A DNA stretch of 8,663 nucleotides from Kiritimatiellia bacterium. GTDB taxonomy: Bacteria; Verrucomicrobiota; Kiritimatiellia; RFP12; UBA1067. Below the pieces are notes generated by a model. That model saw only the letters and a program-made list of their open reading frames with translations. It was not told where the DNA came from and made no database searches. Every line of letters starts with the position of its first letter. Position 1 is the stretch's first letter. Shown here one piece after another: positions 1 through 6,172 of the stretch. The stretch covers positions 1-8,663 of the forward strand of contig JAEDMC010000130.1 of NCBI GenBank assembly GCA_016303225.1, in the 5' to 3' direction. The translations under genes were made by a program, and so were the position numbers.

Positions 1-1671
1 ATGAAGGATCTGCGGCTCGGGGAGGACGTGCGGAAGCTGGCCGAAGCTGGTGTCGCGAGCCTGAAGATCGAGGGACGGATGAAGAGCGCCTTGTATGTCG
101 CGAGCGTGACGCGGTATTATCGGAATATCCTAGGAGAGAGGGATCTGGGATCAGGGATTAGGGATCGGGTGCGGGGACGGGTAACGGTTGCCGATCTTGA
201 GACGGTGTTTTCAAGGAGAACGACGAAGCTTTACTTTGACGGCCGACAACGCACATTCGAACATTCCGAACAATCGAACAATTCTCCCATCGATTCGGAA
301 AGCCTCGGCCATCTTGGGGCCGAGATCGGCGTCGTGAAGCGCGTCACCAAGGATCGCGACGGACTGAGCTGGCTGCGGTTTCATACGGCGCGGGGACTCG
401 AGAAGCACGACGGATTGCAGTTCGAGGCGATGGTCGACGGCAAGCACGTCGGCATGGGCGTCGTCGAGATGCGGCAGGCGATTTCGAGAAGGCCGGTCTT
501 CGAAGTGAATGCGGGCGTTGACGTCGAGGTGCTGCTGCCAGGGGGTGGTTTAAACACAGAGGCACCAAGGCACAGAGAGGAAACAGGGAGCGTAGATCTG
601 GCGCAGGTGCTGAAGCCGGGGATGAAGATCTACTGCTCGATGTCGAATGCGGTGAAGCGCATGTTCCCGACGCCGAGTTTCAGGCCGAGCGACTACGCGG
701 GCGGGGTAGCGCTGGCGCTGGAGGTGTCGCTGTCCAAGTCGCGTCTGACGTCTAAGGTCTTAAGCCCTCTTCCCTTGGAGGTCTCGATTCCGTGCGGCCT
801 GCAGCCAGCGAAGAACCCGGAGAAGACCGAGGGGGGCGTGAAGAAGGCGTTCTCGAAGTTGGGCGGGACTGATTATCGGCTCGGTAAGCTGACGCTGAAC
901 GATCCCGAGAAGCTGTTCGCGCCGATGAGCGTCCTGAACGACCTGAGACGGGATCTCGTCGAGAGGCTGGACGAGGCGCGGGACAAGGCGCGTCGTGAGA
1001 AGGTGGAGAAGGCGTGTGGCGAGGAGCTTCAGAACGCGAATCTCCGCGCGAATGAATCTCCGCGAATCTGTCAGAGACTGAAGATCCGTAGCGGACAGAC
1101 CATGCCGTCAGGCGAATGGGATGAAATCATCATCGCAATCAACTCGAAAACGGCTGACGAAACAATCGAACAATCGAACAGTCCGAACAATCAAACATTT
1201 CGCCTTGCGCTCCCGGTCTATACCGCCGAGCCGGACTTCAACAGGCTACGCACGACGGTGAAGCGCTTCCTGCGCGCGGGCTATGACAAGTGGGAGGCGA
1301 GCGATCTGGCGACGCTGAGGATGCTGCGCGAACTGGGGGTCTCCGACATCACGGCAGACTGGACGCTTTATGCGTTCAATTCGCGCGCGCTTAGAGAACT
1401 TTCGGCAATGGGCGTGAAGCGGTTTGTGGCGAGTCCCGAGAACAATCGCGAGAACCTGCAGTATCTGGCCGAAAGCGGCTATGACGTCGAGTTTCTGACG
1501 CAGCAGTCGACGCCGCTCTTCGTCTCGCTTACGGAGCCGGCGGCGAGGCCGACGGACCTGGCGGTATTCAGGAGAGACGGACTGTGGGTGACGACCAAGC
1601 CGGTGCCGCGCACGTTCGAGACGCCGGAAGGGGGTTCGACGAGGTTGGACTTGAGCTGGGACCCAGAGTGA
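1..1671 (+). CDS. Peptidase U32 family / RlhA-like protein, C-terminal part (5' truncated by window edge)
   Basis: The first 48 residues carry the U32 signature: a (S/M)KDL start, then EAGVASLKIEGRMKS, then a YVASVTRYYR helix. In this family the signature lies well inside the protein, after a cysteine-bearing segment, so the ATG at base 1 is an internal Met and the true start lies upstream. A beta-rich middle region (about residues 100-330) resembles the collagenase-associated domain of long U32 proteins. A C-terminal barrel-like half follows (about 395-556) with LPVYTAEPDF, a DWTLYAFNS strand and a VASPENNREN motif. Relatives such as E. coli RlhA (YdcP) are needed for 5-hydroxycytidine formation in 23S rRNA; others are annotated as collagenase-like proteases. 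Which role applies here cannot be told. Six short repeat arrays interrupt the frame without breaking it, in likely surface loops. The stop is TGA at 1669-1671. Family confidence is high, function moderate. Confidence 0.85.
   Translation: MKDLRLGEDVRKLAEAGVASLKIEGRMKSALYVASVTRYYRNILGERDLGSGIRDRVRGRVTVADLETVFSRRTTKLYFDGRQRTFEHSEQSNNSPIDSESLGHLGAEIGVVKRVTKDRDGLSWLRFHTARGLEKHDGLQFEAMVDGKHVGMGVVEMRQAISRRPVFEVNAGVDVEVLLPGGGLNTEAPRHREETGSVDLAQVLKPGMKIYCSMSNAVKRMFPTPSFRPSDYAGGVALALEVSLSKSRLTSKVLSPLPLEVSIPCGLQPAKNPEKTEGGVKKAFSKLGGTDYRLGKLTLNDPEKLFAPMSVLNDLRRDLVERLDEARDKARREKVEKACGEELQNANLRANESPRICQRLKIRSGQTMPSGEWDEIIIAINSKTADETIEQSNSPNNQTFRLALPVYTAEPDFNRLRTTVKRFLRAGYDKWEASDLATLRMLRELGVSDITADWTLYAFNSRALRELSAMGVKRFVASPENNRENLQYLAESGYDVEFLTQQSTPLFVSLTEPAARPTDLAVFRRDGLWVTTKPVPRTFETPEGGSTRLDLSWDPE
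140..167 (+). repeat. Degenerate heptamer array, unit GGGATCT
   Basis: Four consecutive 7-base units (GGGATCT, GGGATCA, GGGATTA, GGGATCG) are read in frame within the U32 gene, just after the conserved YYRNIL helix. The peptide (DLGSGIRDR) lies in a region not expected to be conserved. GGGATTA contains TAG when repeated, but the frame used avoids it. Confidence 0.85.
258..284 (+). repeat. Degenerate octamer array, unit CGAACAAT (copy 1 of 3)
   Basis: CGAACATT, one extra C, then CGAACAAT twice. It encodes SEQSNNS in the U32 gene. The same family and the same reading phase recur at 1158-1199 and 5627-5658. Confidence 0.85.
555..580 (+). repeat. Degenerate octamer array, unit CACAGAGG
   Basis: Three units (CACAGAGG, CACCAAGG, CACAGAGAGG) preceded by TTTAAA. 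It encodes TEAPRHRE in the U32 gene, between a VEVLLPGG strand and a LKPGMKIY strand, which would otherwise be close neighbours. Confidence 0.8.
743..763 (+). repeat. Short degenerate heptamer array, unit GTCTRAN
   Basis: Three units (GTCTGAC, GTCTAAG, GTCTTAA) in the U32 gene, encoding LTSKVL. TAA triplets occur in the array but out of frame. It is short and could partly be chance. Confidence 0.5.
1035..1070 (+). repeat. Degenerate repeat, unit CGCGAATCTC
   Basis: CGCGAATCTC, CGCGCGAATG, AATCTC and CGCGAATCTG follow each other with about 10-base spacing in the U32 gene. It encodes ANLRANESPRIC, a loop after a charged helix that is probably a coiled coil (DLVERLDEARDKARREKVEK). Confidence 0.75.
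1158..1199 (+). repeat. Degenerate octamer array, unit CGAACAAT (copy 2 of 3)
   Basis: Five units: CGAAACAAT, CGAACAAT, CGAACAGT, then after one C CGAACAAT and CAAACATT. It encodes TIEQSNSPNNQ in the U32 gene, between an EIIIAIN strand and the LALPVY strand of the C-terminal barrel. Confidence 0.88.
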
Positions 1672-1691
1672 GACAACAAGCGTACAACAAG

Positions 1692-3353
1692 ATGTTTACC
1701 GAGCTCGTAAGAAAGATACGTCCGTTCTTCTGGTTCCTGCCTGGGTTTCTGCTGTGGGCGGCGTTCCCGCCGATGGGAGAGCGGATGGACTGCCTTTTCG
1801 CACTGGCGCCGCTCCTCTGGCTGTCGCGGCGGGAAGTCGATGCGAAGATCGTGGCAAAGCGCTGGTTCCAGAGCGGCATCTTCTTCTGGATTGCGACGTT
1901 GTCGTGGATGCCGGCGATCGTCAAGAACGGCGGGCCTTGGCCGCTCGTGGTTCTCGGATGGTTCGCGCTGGCTGCGTATTGTGCGCTCTACTTCTGGCTG
2001 TTTGGGTGGTTGAGCGCCGCGTATTGGCGTTGGGCGAAGGGATTGGATGATCATGTAGAGACGCAGAGACGCAGAGGTCGGTATGGGCTGAGAGTCCTAG
2101 GAATCTTGGTGGTCGAGCCGGTGCTGTGGTGCGGGCTGGAGTTGGTGAGGAGCAGGTTCCTCGGCGGCTTCGCATGGAACCAGCTCGGCGTCGTGCCGGT
2201 CAACAGCGGGTTCGGGGCACCGGCGGCGCTTGGCGGCGTCTATCTCTGCTCGGCAGTTGTCATGCTGATCAACGGAACGATCGCGGGCATTGCGGAAAGG
2301 GTTTGGAAACCGGAGCGGAGCGGGTTCGCGAACTTGAAGAGATGGGGACCGGTCGAGACGGTGTTGGCATTCGGTCTCGTGTGGGGGATTTATGCTGCGA
2401 ACGCGTTGGTCATGCGCATTCCGAAACATCATCCAGACTGCCTTAAAGTGGCGATGGTGCAACGGAACTTCCCGTGCTGCTTCAAGGCGCAGGATGAGAA
2501 TCCGTACCAGATCTATGGTCGGCTGTTGGACAACATGGCGATGTTGAAGCCCGATCTCGTGGTGTTGCCCGAGAGCGCGATGTGCGAGTTCGGACCCGTC
2601 GATCAGCAAGGGGCGGTTCGTTTCGCCGAATGGATCAGGGAGAAAACGGGCGCGGCGCTCTTGGCGGGCGGTTCGCGGTATGAGGGCGGCAAGATCTACA
2701 ATTCTGCCGCGCTCTACCAACTACCAGCTACCAACAACCAACTCTCCGTCTACGACAAGGTTCATCTGGTGCCGTTCGGCGAGTTCATCCCGGGCGACAA
2801 GCTGTTCCCGGCCTTGCAGAAGCTGGCGCCGGTCGGCTCCTGCACCCCGGGAGAAGTGAAACTGTTGCCGTTTCTTGCTCCAGCGAACAGCCAACCGCAC
2901 TCTGCCAACTACCAACTACTAACTACCAACTTTCTCGGCGTCGCCATTTGCTTTGAAGACACCGATTCGGCGTTGATGCGCAAGTTCCGTCGGAACGGGG
3001 CTAAGATGCTGTTCTTCATTACAAACGACAGCTGGTTCTCGGATTCTGTCGAGGCCGAGCAGCATGCCTGGCAGGCGGTTGCACGGGCGATTGAGACGGG
3101 GCTCCCGGTGATTCGCGTCGGCAACAGCGGTGTCACGGGGACGATCACGCCAGCCGGGAAGGCGACGTGGCTCCTCGGACCGACCGGCAAGCCGCTTGTC
3201 GACCGTCAGGGGACAATGATGGATAAGATAGGTATCAGTTCCACGCCTACACCTACCATCTACACCTCTATCGGCGACTGGCCGCTCGGGATTGCCTTTG
3301 CACTTCTCATCATTGCCCTGATTTTGGTAAAATATAGACATCGCTATGAATAA
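1692..3353 (+). CDS. lnt: Apolipoprotein N-acyltransferase (Lnt)
   Basis: Inner-membrane enzyme that transfers an acyl chain from phospholipid to the N-terminal cysteine of apolipoproteins, the last lipoprotein maturation step. From the ATG the product is 553 residues (E. coli about 512). The N-terminal half has several hydrophobic helices (FFWFLPGFLLWAAF, then WPLVVLGWFALAAYCALYFW). The second half is a nitrilase-like domain with the expected triad: Glu294 in VLPESAM, Lys356 in YDKVHLVPFGEF and Cys420 in VAICFED, followed by ITNDSWF and GNSGVTG. A GTG at 1668 is in frame, would overlap the upstream stop by 4 bases and has a weak GGGA 6 bases before it, so the start is uncertain; I prefer the ATG because it gives the usual short lead before helix 1. 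Four low-complexity arrays lie in frame, one of them between Lys356 and Cys420, where the spacing (64) exceeds that of E. coli (52). The end overlaps the next gene by 8 bases. Confidence 0.95.
   Translation: MFTELVRKIRPFFWFLPGFLLWAAFPPMGERMDCLFALAPLLWLSRREVDAKIVAKRWFQSGIFFWIATLSWMPAIVKNGGPWPLVVLGWFALAAYCALYFWLFGWLSAAYWRWAKGLDDHVETQRRRGRYGLRVLGILVVEPVLWCGLELVRSRFLGGFAWNQLGVVPVNSGFGAPAALGGVYLCSAVVMLINGTIAGIAERVWKPERSGFANLKRWGPVETVLAFGLVWGIYAANALVMRIPKHHPDCLKVAMVQRNFPCCFKAQDENPYQIYGRLLDNMAMLKPDLVVLPESAMCEFGPVDQQGAVRFAEWIREKTGAALLAGGSRYEGGKIYNSAALYQLPATNNQLSVYDKVHLVPFGEFIPGDKLFPALQKLAPVGSCTPGEVKLLPFLAPANSQPHSANYQLLTTNFLGVAICFEDTDSALMRKFRRNGAKMLFFITNDSWFSDSVEAEQHAWQAVARAIETGLPVIRVGNSGVTGTITPAGKATWLLGPTGKPLVDRQGTMMDKIGISSTPTPTIYTSIGDWPLGIAFALLIIALILVKYRHRYE
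2057..2077 (+). repeat. Octamer array, unit AGAGACGC
   Basis: Two exact AGAGACGC units followed by a partial AGAGG, encoding VETQRRRG in the loop between membrane helices of Lnt. The extra arginines would favour a cytoplasmic position for that loop. Confidence 0.7.
2714..2741 (+). repeat. Degenerate heptamer array, unit CTACCAA (copy 1 of 2)
   Basis: CTACCAA, CTACCAG, CTACCAA, CAACCAA. It encodes YQLPATNNQL in Lnt, just before the YDKVHLVPFGEF motif that holds catalytic Lys356. Homologues have a variable strand-turn here. Confidence 0.88.
2905..2932 (+). repeat. Degenerate heptamer array, unit CTACCAA (copy 2 of 2)
   Basis: In the rotation CCAACTA the units are CCAACTA, CCAACTA, CTAACTA, CCAACTT. 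It encodes ANYQLLTTNF in Lnt, directly before the strand that carries catalytic Cys420. It belongs to the same family as the array at 2714. Confidence 0.88.
3247..3272 (+). repeat. Possible 13-base direct repeat, CTACACCT core
   Basis: CTACACCTACCAT is followed by CTACACCTCTATC; the first eight bases are identical. It encodes PTPTIYTSI near the Lnt C-terminus, just before the final membrane helix. Weaker than the other arrays. Confidence 0.45.
3304..3333 (+). promoter_or_regulatory. Possible extended -10 promoter inside the end of lnt
   Basis: TG-G-TAAAAT at 3325-3333 is an extended -10 in the most AT-rich patch of the window. A weak -35 (TTCTCA, 3304-3309) lies 18 bases upstream. Transcription would start near 3340, about 6 bases before ATG 3346, giving an almost leaderless mRNA, which would fit the absence of a Shine-Dalgarno sequence there. 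The evidence is one motif only. Confidence 0.3.
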
Positions 3354-3864
3354 TGAAATCAAGAACGAAGATCTTTGTCCCTGCAAGTCTGGAAAGACTT
3401 TCGGGGAATGCTGCGGTCCCATCATTGCCGGTACGGCCAAGGCCGAGACGGCCGAGCAGGTCATGCGCGCGCGTTACACGTCGTATGTGACGGGTGACGT
3501 CGACTATCTCAAGACGAGCGCCACCAATGCCGTTCAGGAGGAGTTCGACGAAGAGGCCTCGAAGGCGTGGAGCGCTTCGGCGGAATGGCATGGCCTTGAG
3601 ATCATCAAGACCGAGGGAGGCCAGAAGGGCGACAAGACGGGCGTCGTCGAGTTTCGCGCGCTGTATACGGCGAACAACGAGTTCTGCAACCATCACGAGG
3701 TTTCGCAGTTCGTGAAGGAGAAGGACGGCTGGAAGTTCGCCGACGGCGAGCTCGTGGGCGAGAAGCCGATTGTGCGTGAAGAGCCGAAGGTCGGGCGCAA
3801 TGATCCCTGTCCGTGCGGTAGCGGCAAGAAGTACAAGAAGTGCTGCGGTAAGGGCAAGGAGTGA
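3346..3864 (+). CDS. YchJ-like protein with two SEC-C zinc knuckles
   Basis: This 172-residue protein follows the YchJ (UPF0225) layout. An N-terminal SEC-C motif has Cys11, Cys13, Cys22 and Cys23 (CPCKSGKTFGECCGP). An NTF2-like middle starts with MRARYTSYVTGDVDYL and continues through the paired beta strands VVEFRALY and HHEVSQFV. A second SEC-C motif has Cys155, Cys157, Cys166 and Cys167 (NDPCPCGSGKKYKKCCGKG). The SEC-C motif is known as a zinc-binding knuckle from the SecA C-terminus; the exact role of YchJ proteins is not established. The length fits the family (E. coli about 152). No signal peptide or membrane helix is seen, so it is probably cytosolic. Its ATG lies inside the end of lnt (8-base overlap) and its TGA overlaps the next GTG (GTGA), so translational coupling on both sides is likely. 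There is no Shine-Dalgarno sequence before the ATG. Confidence 0.9.
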   Translation: MNNEIKNEDLCPCKSGKTFGECCGPIIAGTAKAETAEQVMRARYTSYVTGDVDYLKTSATNAVQEEFDEEASKAWSASAEWHGLEIIKTEGGQKGDKTGVVEFRALYTANNEFCNHHEVSQFVKEKDGWKFADGELVGEKPIVREEPKVGRNDPCPCGSGKKYKKCCGKGKE

Positions 3865-4391
3865 GCTCCAATCCAGATTTTGACCGGTGGTATGCCGCCA
3901 AGAGCGCTCGGTTCCTGCTGGAGCCAAGCCATCGTCTCGAAACATTCAGCAACACGCTTGTTAACTACCATCTGGTATCGGAGTTGGCTGACCATCCGGG
4001 CAAGGTGCGCATCCGCGAGGGACGTCTCGAGGCCCATCAGCCTCTGGTCATCACGCCGCATGTTGCAGAGATCGAGACGGAAGGTCTTGGGGACGAGGCC
4101 AAGGCCTACCTCGAGTTTCTCAAGGAAAACGAAAAGGACCTGCGCATCCTTCAGTACGGTTATCACCTGAAGAGCGATAACTTCTCGGAGCAGATCGTGA
4201 CGGATCGCCTTTCGGTCGTGACGGAGCGCGTCAAGAGCGAAGTGCTCGCGTCGAACGATAAGTTCGCCGCGGTCGTGCAGTGCGTGGACGATCCGTGGGA
4301 CGTCGCGCTGGTGGAGCTGTGGCTCCGCGAAGTGAATCGCAGCGCCCGCGGGAACATCGACGATTTGCAAAAGAGCGGAAAGCTGTTTTGA
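3861..4391 (+). CDS. Hypothetical soluble protein, 176 aa, unrecognised family
   Basis: I do not recognise this family. The GTG start overlaps the previous stop in a GTGA quartet, and codon use matches the neighbours, so the gene is credible. The product has no signal peptide, no membrane helix and no cysteine cluster (one Cys only). It begins with FDRWYAAKSARFLLEPSHRLETF. A stretch beginning LVITPHVAEIETEGLGDEAK follows, then a charged helical region (AKAYLEFLKENEKDLRILQYG). The last third has VTDRLSVVTERVKSEVLA, a FAAVVQCV strand, then DPWDVALVELWLREVNRSARG. The alternation suggests a small cytosolic alpha/beta fold. Translation is probably coupled to the YchJ-like gene, and the stop TGA runs straight into a heptamer array that fills the gap before the ParA gene. 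It could be a lineage-specific partner of either neighbour, but nothing in the sequence proves this. Confidence 0.8.
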   Translation: MSSNPDFDRWYAAKSARFLLEPSHRLETFSNTLVNYHLVSELADHPGKVRIREGRLEAHQPLVITPHVAEIETEGLGDEAKAYLEFLKENEKDLRILQYGYHLKSDNFSEQIVTDRLSVVTERVKSEVLASNDKFAAVVQCVDDPWDVALVELWLREVNRSARGNIDDLQKSGKLF

Positions 4392-4417
4392 AGTTCGAGG
4401 TTTGAGGTTTGAGGTTA
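4390..4417 (+). repeat. Intergenic heptamer array, unit GAGGTTT (copy 1 of 3)
   Basis: GAAGTTC, GAGGTTT, GAGGTTT, GAGGTTA. It fills the whole gap from the stop of the hypothetical gene (TGA 4389-4391) to the ParA ATG (4417). The repeat itself offers several GAGG cores. Confidence 0.9.
4404..4407 (+). promoter_or_regulatory. Ribosome-binding site for the ParA gene, supplied by the repeat
   Basis: GAGG lies 9 bases before ATG 4417 and is part of the heptamer array. The GAGG at 4411 is only 2 bases from the start and would be too close. This supports ATG 4417 over TTG 4402. Confidence 0.6.
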
Positions 4418-5322
4418 TGGAAAGACAGACGAAAGTTATTGCAATAGCCAATCAGAAGGGCGGCGTCGGGAAGACGACGACGGTCGTCAACCTCGCTGCG
4501 GCCTTGTCGGCGCGCAAGCGTGCCGTGCTGGTGGTCGACCTCGATCCGCAGGCGCACGCGACGTTGGGGCTTGGTCTCGAAAAGCAGCAGGGCATTTCAA
4601 TGTATTCGGTCCTGACAGGACGGGCGGAGATCGCCGATGTCATCCAGCCGACCAAGTGGGACAACCTGAACGTCATTCCGTCCGAGGTTGATCTCGCCGG
4701 CGCGGAGCTGGAGTTCGGCATGCGCGAAGATCGTCTCGAGATGATCAAGAACGCGCTTGCACCCGTGAGGGATTCCGGCGCGTTCGACTACATCATTCTT
4801 GACTGTCCGCCCTCCCTCGGCATTGTGATGACGTCTGCGCTTGTCGCGACGGATGGCGTGCTCATTCCGATTCAGGCGGAGTACCTGGCGATGGATGGCC
4901 TTGCGCTCATCACGGGGTCGATCGAGCGGATCCGCGAAAGCGTCAATCCGAACCTTGAGCTGAACGGCATTGTCTTTACGATGGTCAACTCGGTTGCGAA
5001 ACTGACCGAGGACGTGATGAACGAGGTGCGCAATCATTTTGGCGAGAAGGTCTACGAGACGGTGATCCCGAGAAACGTCCGCGTTTCCGAGGCTCCGTCG
5101 ATGGGCGTTCCCGTCGTGTTCCTAGATTCGCGTTCCAAGGGCGCGCAGGCGTACAAGGCCTTCGCCTGGGAGTTTCAGGCGAAGAATCCGACTCGGCTTT
5201 CGCCGGTGCGTCCTGTTCAAGCGCCGGAACCGATTGCAACGCCTGAGCCGGTTCCCGAAACTTCGAAAACCATTGTGCCAATGATTGCCCCCGACGTGCC
5301 GTTTACGCAGGGGCAAGGCTGA
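4417..5322 (+). CDS. ParA/Soj-family partitioning ATPase
   Basis: This is a 301-residue P-loop ATPase of the ParA/MinD superfamily. It has the deviant Walker A KGGVGKTT with the signature Lys14 and catalytic Lys19, the A' motif DLDPQAHAT at residues 41-49, Walker B ending in LDCPPSLG (Asp129), and the late conserved RNVRVSEAPSMGVPV and SKGAQAYKAFAWEF. Such proteins bind DNA as ATP dimers and move or position chromosomes, plasmids or other cargo; ParB or an equivalent normally stimulates ATP hydrolysis. The core ends near residue 255, where Soj proteins usually stop. An extra tail of about 46 residues is rich in Pro, Glu and Thr (VRPVQAPEP, TPEPVPE) and looks disordered. No parB follows, so this may be a chromosomal ParA with a distant partner or an orphan that positions another cargo. 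The ATG is chosen because GAGG at 4404-4407 sits 9 bases upstream; an in-frame TTG at 4402 is less likely. Confidence 0.93.
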   Translation: MERQTKVIAIANQKGGVGKTTTVVNLAAALSARKRAVLVVDLDPQAHATLGLGLEKQQGISMYSVLTGRAEIADVIQPTKWDNLNVIPSEVDLAGAELEFGMREDRLEMIKNALAPVRDSGAFDYIILDCPPSLGIVMTSALVATDGVLIPIQAEYLAMDGLALITGSIERIRESVNPNLELNGIVFTMVNSVAKLTEDVMNEVRNHFGEKVYETVIPRNVRVSEAPSMGVPVVFLDSRSKGAQAYKAFAWEFQAKNPTRLSPVRPVQAPEPIATPEPVPETSKTIVPMIAPDVPFTQGQG

Positions 5323-5325
5323 AAA

Positions 5326-6156
5326 ATGAAGCTGACGGCGGTCATCACGACCCGCAACGAGGCGGCTAACATCGCGAATTGCATTCACGCATTCGATGCG
5401 TTTCGTGACCAGGTCGAGATCGTCGTCGTTGACAATCAGTCGACGGACGATACCAAGAAGATCGCCGCAGAACTTGGCGCGACCGTTTTGGACAAGGGTC
5501 CGGAGCGTAGCGCCCAGCGGAATCTCGGCTGGCAGACCGCCACCTCCGACTGGGTCGTCGTTCTCGATGCCGACATGATTCTGCCCGACGCATTGATTCG
5601 TGAGATCCTGGCCATTGCGTTAGAATCGGACAATCGAACAATCGGACAATCGAACAGTTCTCCTCTCGCCTACTGGATTCCCGAGGTTCGTACAGGAACG
5701 GGCATCCGTGTGAAGGCGCGCAACTTCGAGCGGAGCTTTTACGACGGAACGTGCATCGATGCGCTGCGGCTGTTTCACAAGTCGGTGCTCTGCGAGACCG
5801 GCGGTTATGACGAAAACCTGATCGCCGGACCTGAGGACTGGGAGCTGGACATCCGCGTCCTCGCGACGGGTGCGAAATGCGCAATGCTGAAGAACCACCT
5901 CATCCACAACGAGAAGCAGTTGACGTTGAAGCGGATGCTCGAGAAGAAGGCCTACTACACGAAGTCGATGGCGGCCTATCAGGCCAAGTGGAAGGGACAT
6001 CCCGCGCTCAAGAAGCAGTTTGGCCTCGGCTACCGCTTTTTTGGCGTCTTTGTCGAGAACGGCAAATGGCGCAAGCTCCTGCGCCATCCCATCCTCGCGT
6101 TCGTCATGTACTGCGAACGTTTCGCCGTCGGGCTCACGTATCTTTTGAATCGCTGA
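5326..6156 (+). CDS. Family 2 glycosyltransferase, probably lipopolysaccharide core or surface glycan
   Basis: This 276-residue GT-A fold enzyme uses a nucleotide sugar. It opens with LTAVITTRNEAANI and VEIVVVDNQSTDDT (UDP-binding half), continues with AQRNLGWQTATSDWVVVLDAD, where Asp81 and Asp83 form the metal-binding DXD, and has the acceptor-side motif GPEDWELDIR with Glu170-Asp171. The pattern NEAANI / STDDT / GAT / QRN / DAD resembles the WaaE/KdtX-like branch that decorates the inner LPS core, which fits kdsB only 16 bases downstream, but the acceptor and sugar are not known. The C-terminus carries a hydrophobic stretch (HPILAFVMYCERFAVGLTYLL) that may touch the membrane. A four-unit octamer array (5627-5658) is read in frame between the DXD and the YWIPEV strand. 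AAGG at 5315-5318 lies 7 bases before the ATG and only 3 bases separate this gene from the ParA stop. Confidence 0.88.
   Translation: MKLTAVITTRNEAANIANCIHAFDAFRDQVEIVVVDNQSTDDTKKIAAELGATVLDKGPERSAQRNLGWQTATSDWVVVLDADMILPDALIREILAIALESDNRTIGQSNSSPLAYWIPEVRTGTGIRVKARNFERSFYDGTCIDALRLFHKSVLCETGGYDENLIAGPEDWELDIRVLATGAKCAMLKNHLIHNEKQLTLKRMLEKKAYYTKSMAAYQAKWKGHPALKKQFGLGYRFFGVFVENGKWRKLLRHPILAFVMYCERFAVGLTYLLNR
5627..5658 (+). repeat. Octamer array, unit CGAACAAT / CGGACAAT (copy 3 of 3)
   Basis: CGGACAAT, CGAACAAT, CGGACAAT, CGAACAGT: in effect two 16-base copies differing at one position. It encodes DNRTIGQSNSS inside the glycosyltransferase, after the DXD motif. Confidence 0.9.
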
Positions 6157-6172
6157 AAGGCTGTTTGTTGTC

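Noticed and set aside
1673..1691. ACAACAAG repeated twice, 11 bases apart, just before the lnt ATG, as a regulatory site
   Set aside because: Only two short copies in a 20-base gap. It is not Shine-Dalgarno-like and not palindromic, so chance is adequate.
1479..2054. A - strand open frame opposite the U32/lnt junction
   Set aside because: Arg/Pro/Glu-rich product with no domain, fully antisense to two recognisable genes.
4402..4416. TTG at 4402 as the ParA start
   Set aside because: It would add only five residues encoded by the heptamer array (LRFEV). ATG 4417 gives the normal short ParA N-terminus and has GAGG 9 bases upstream.
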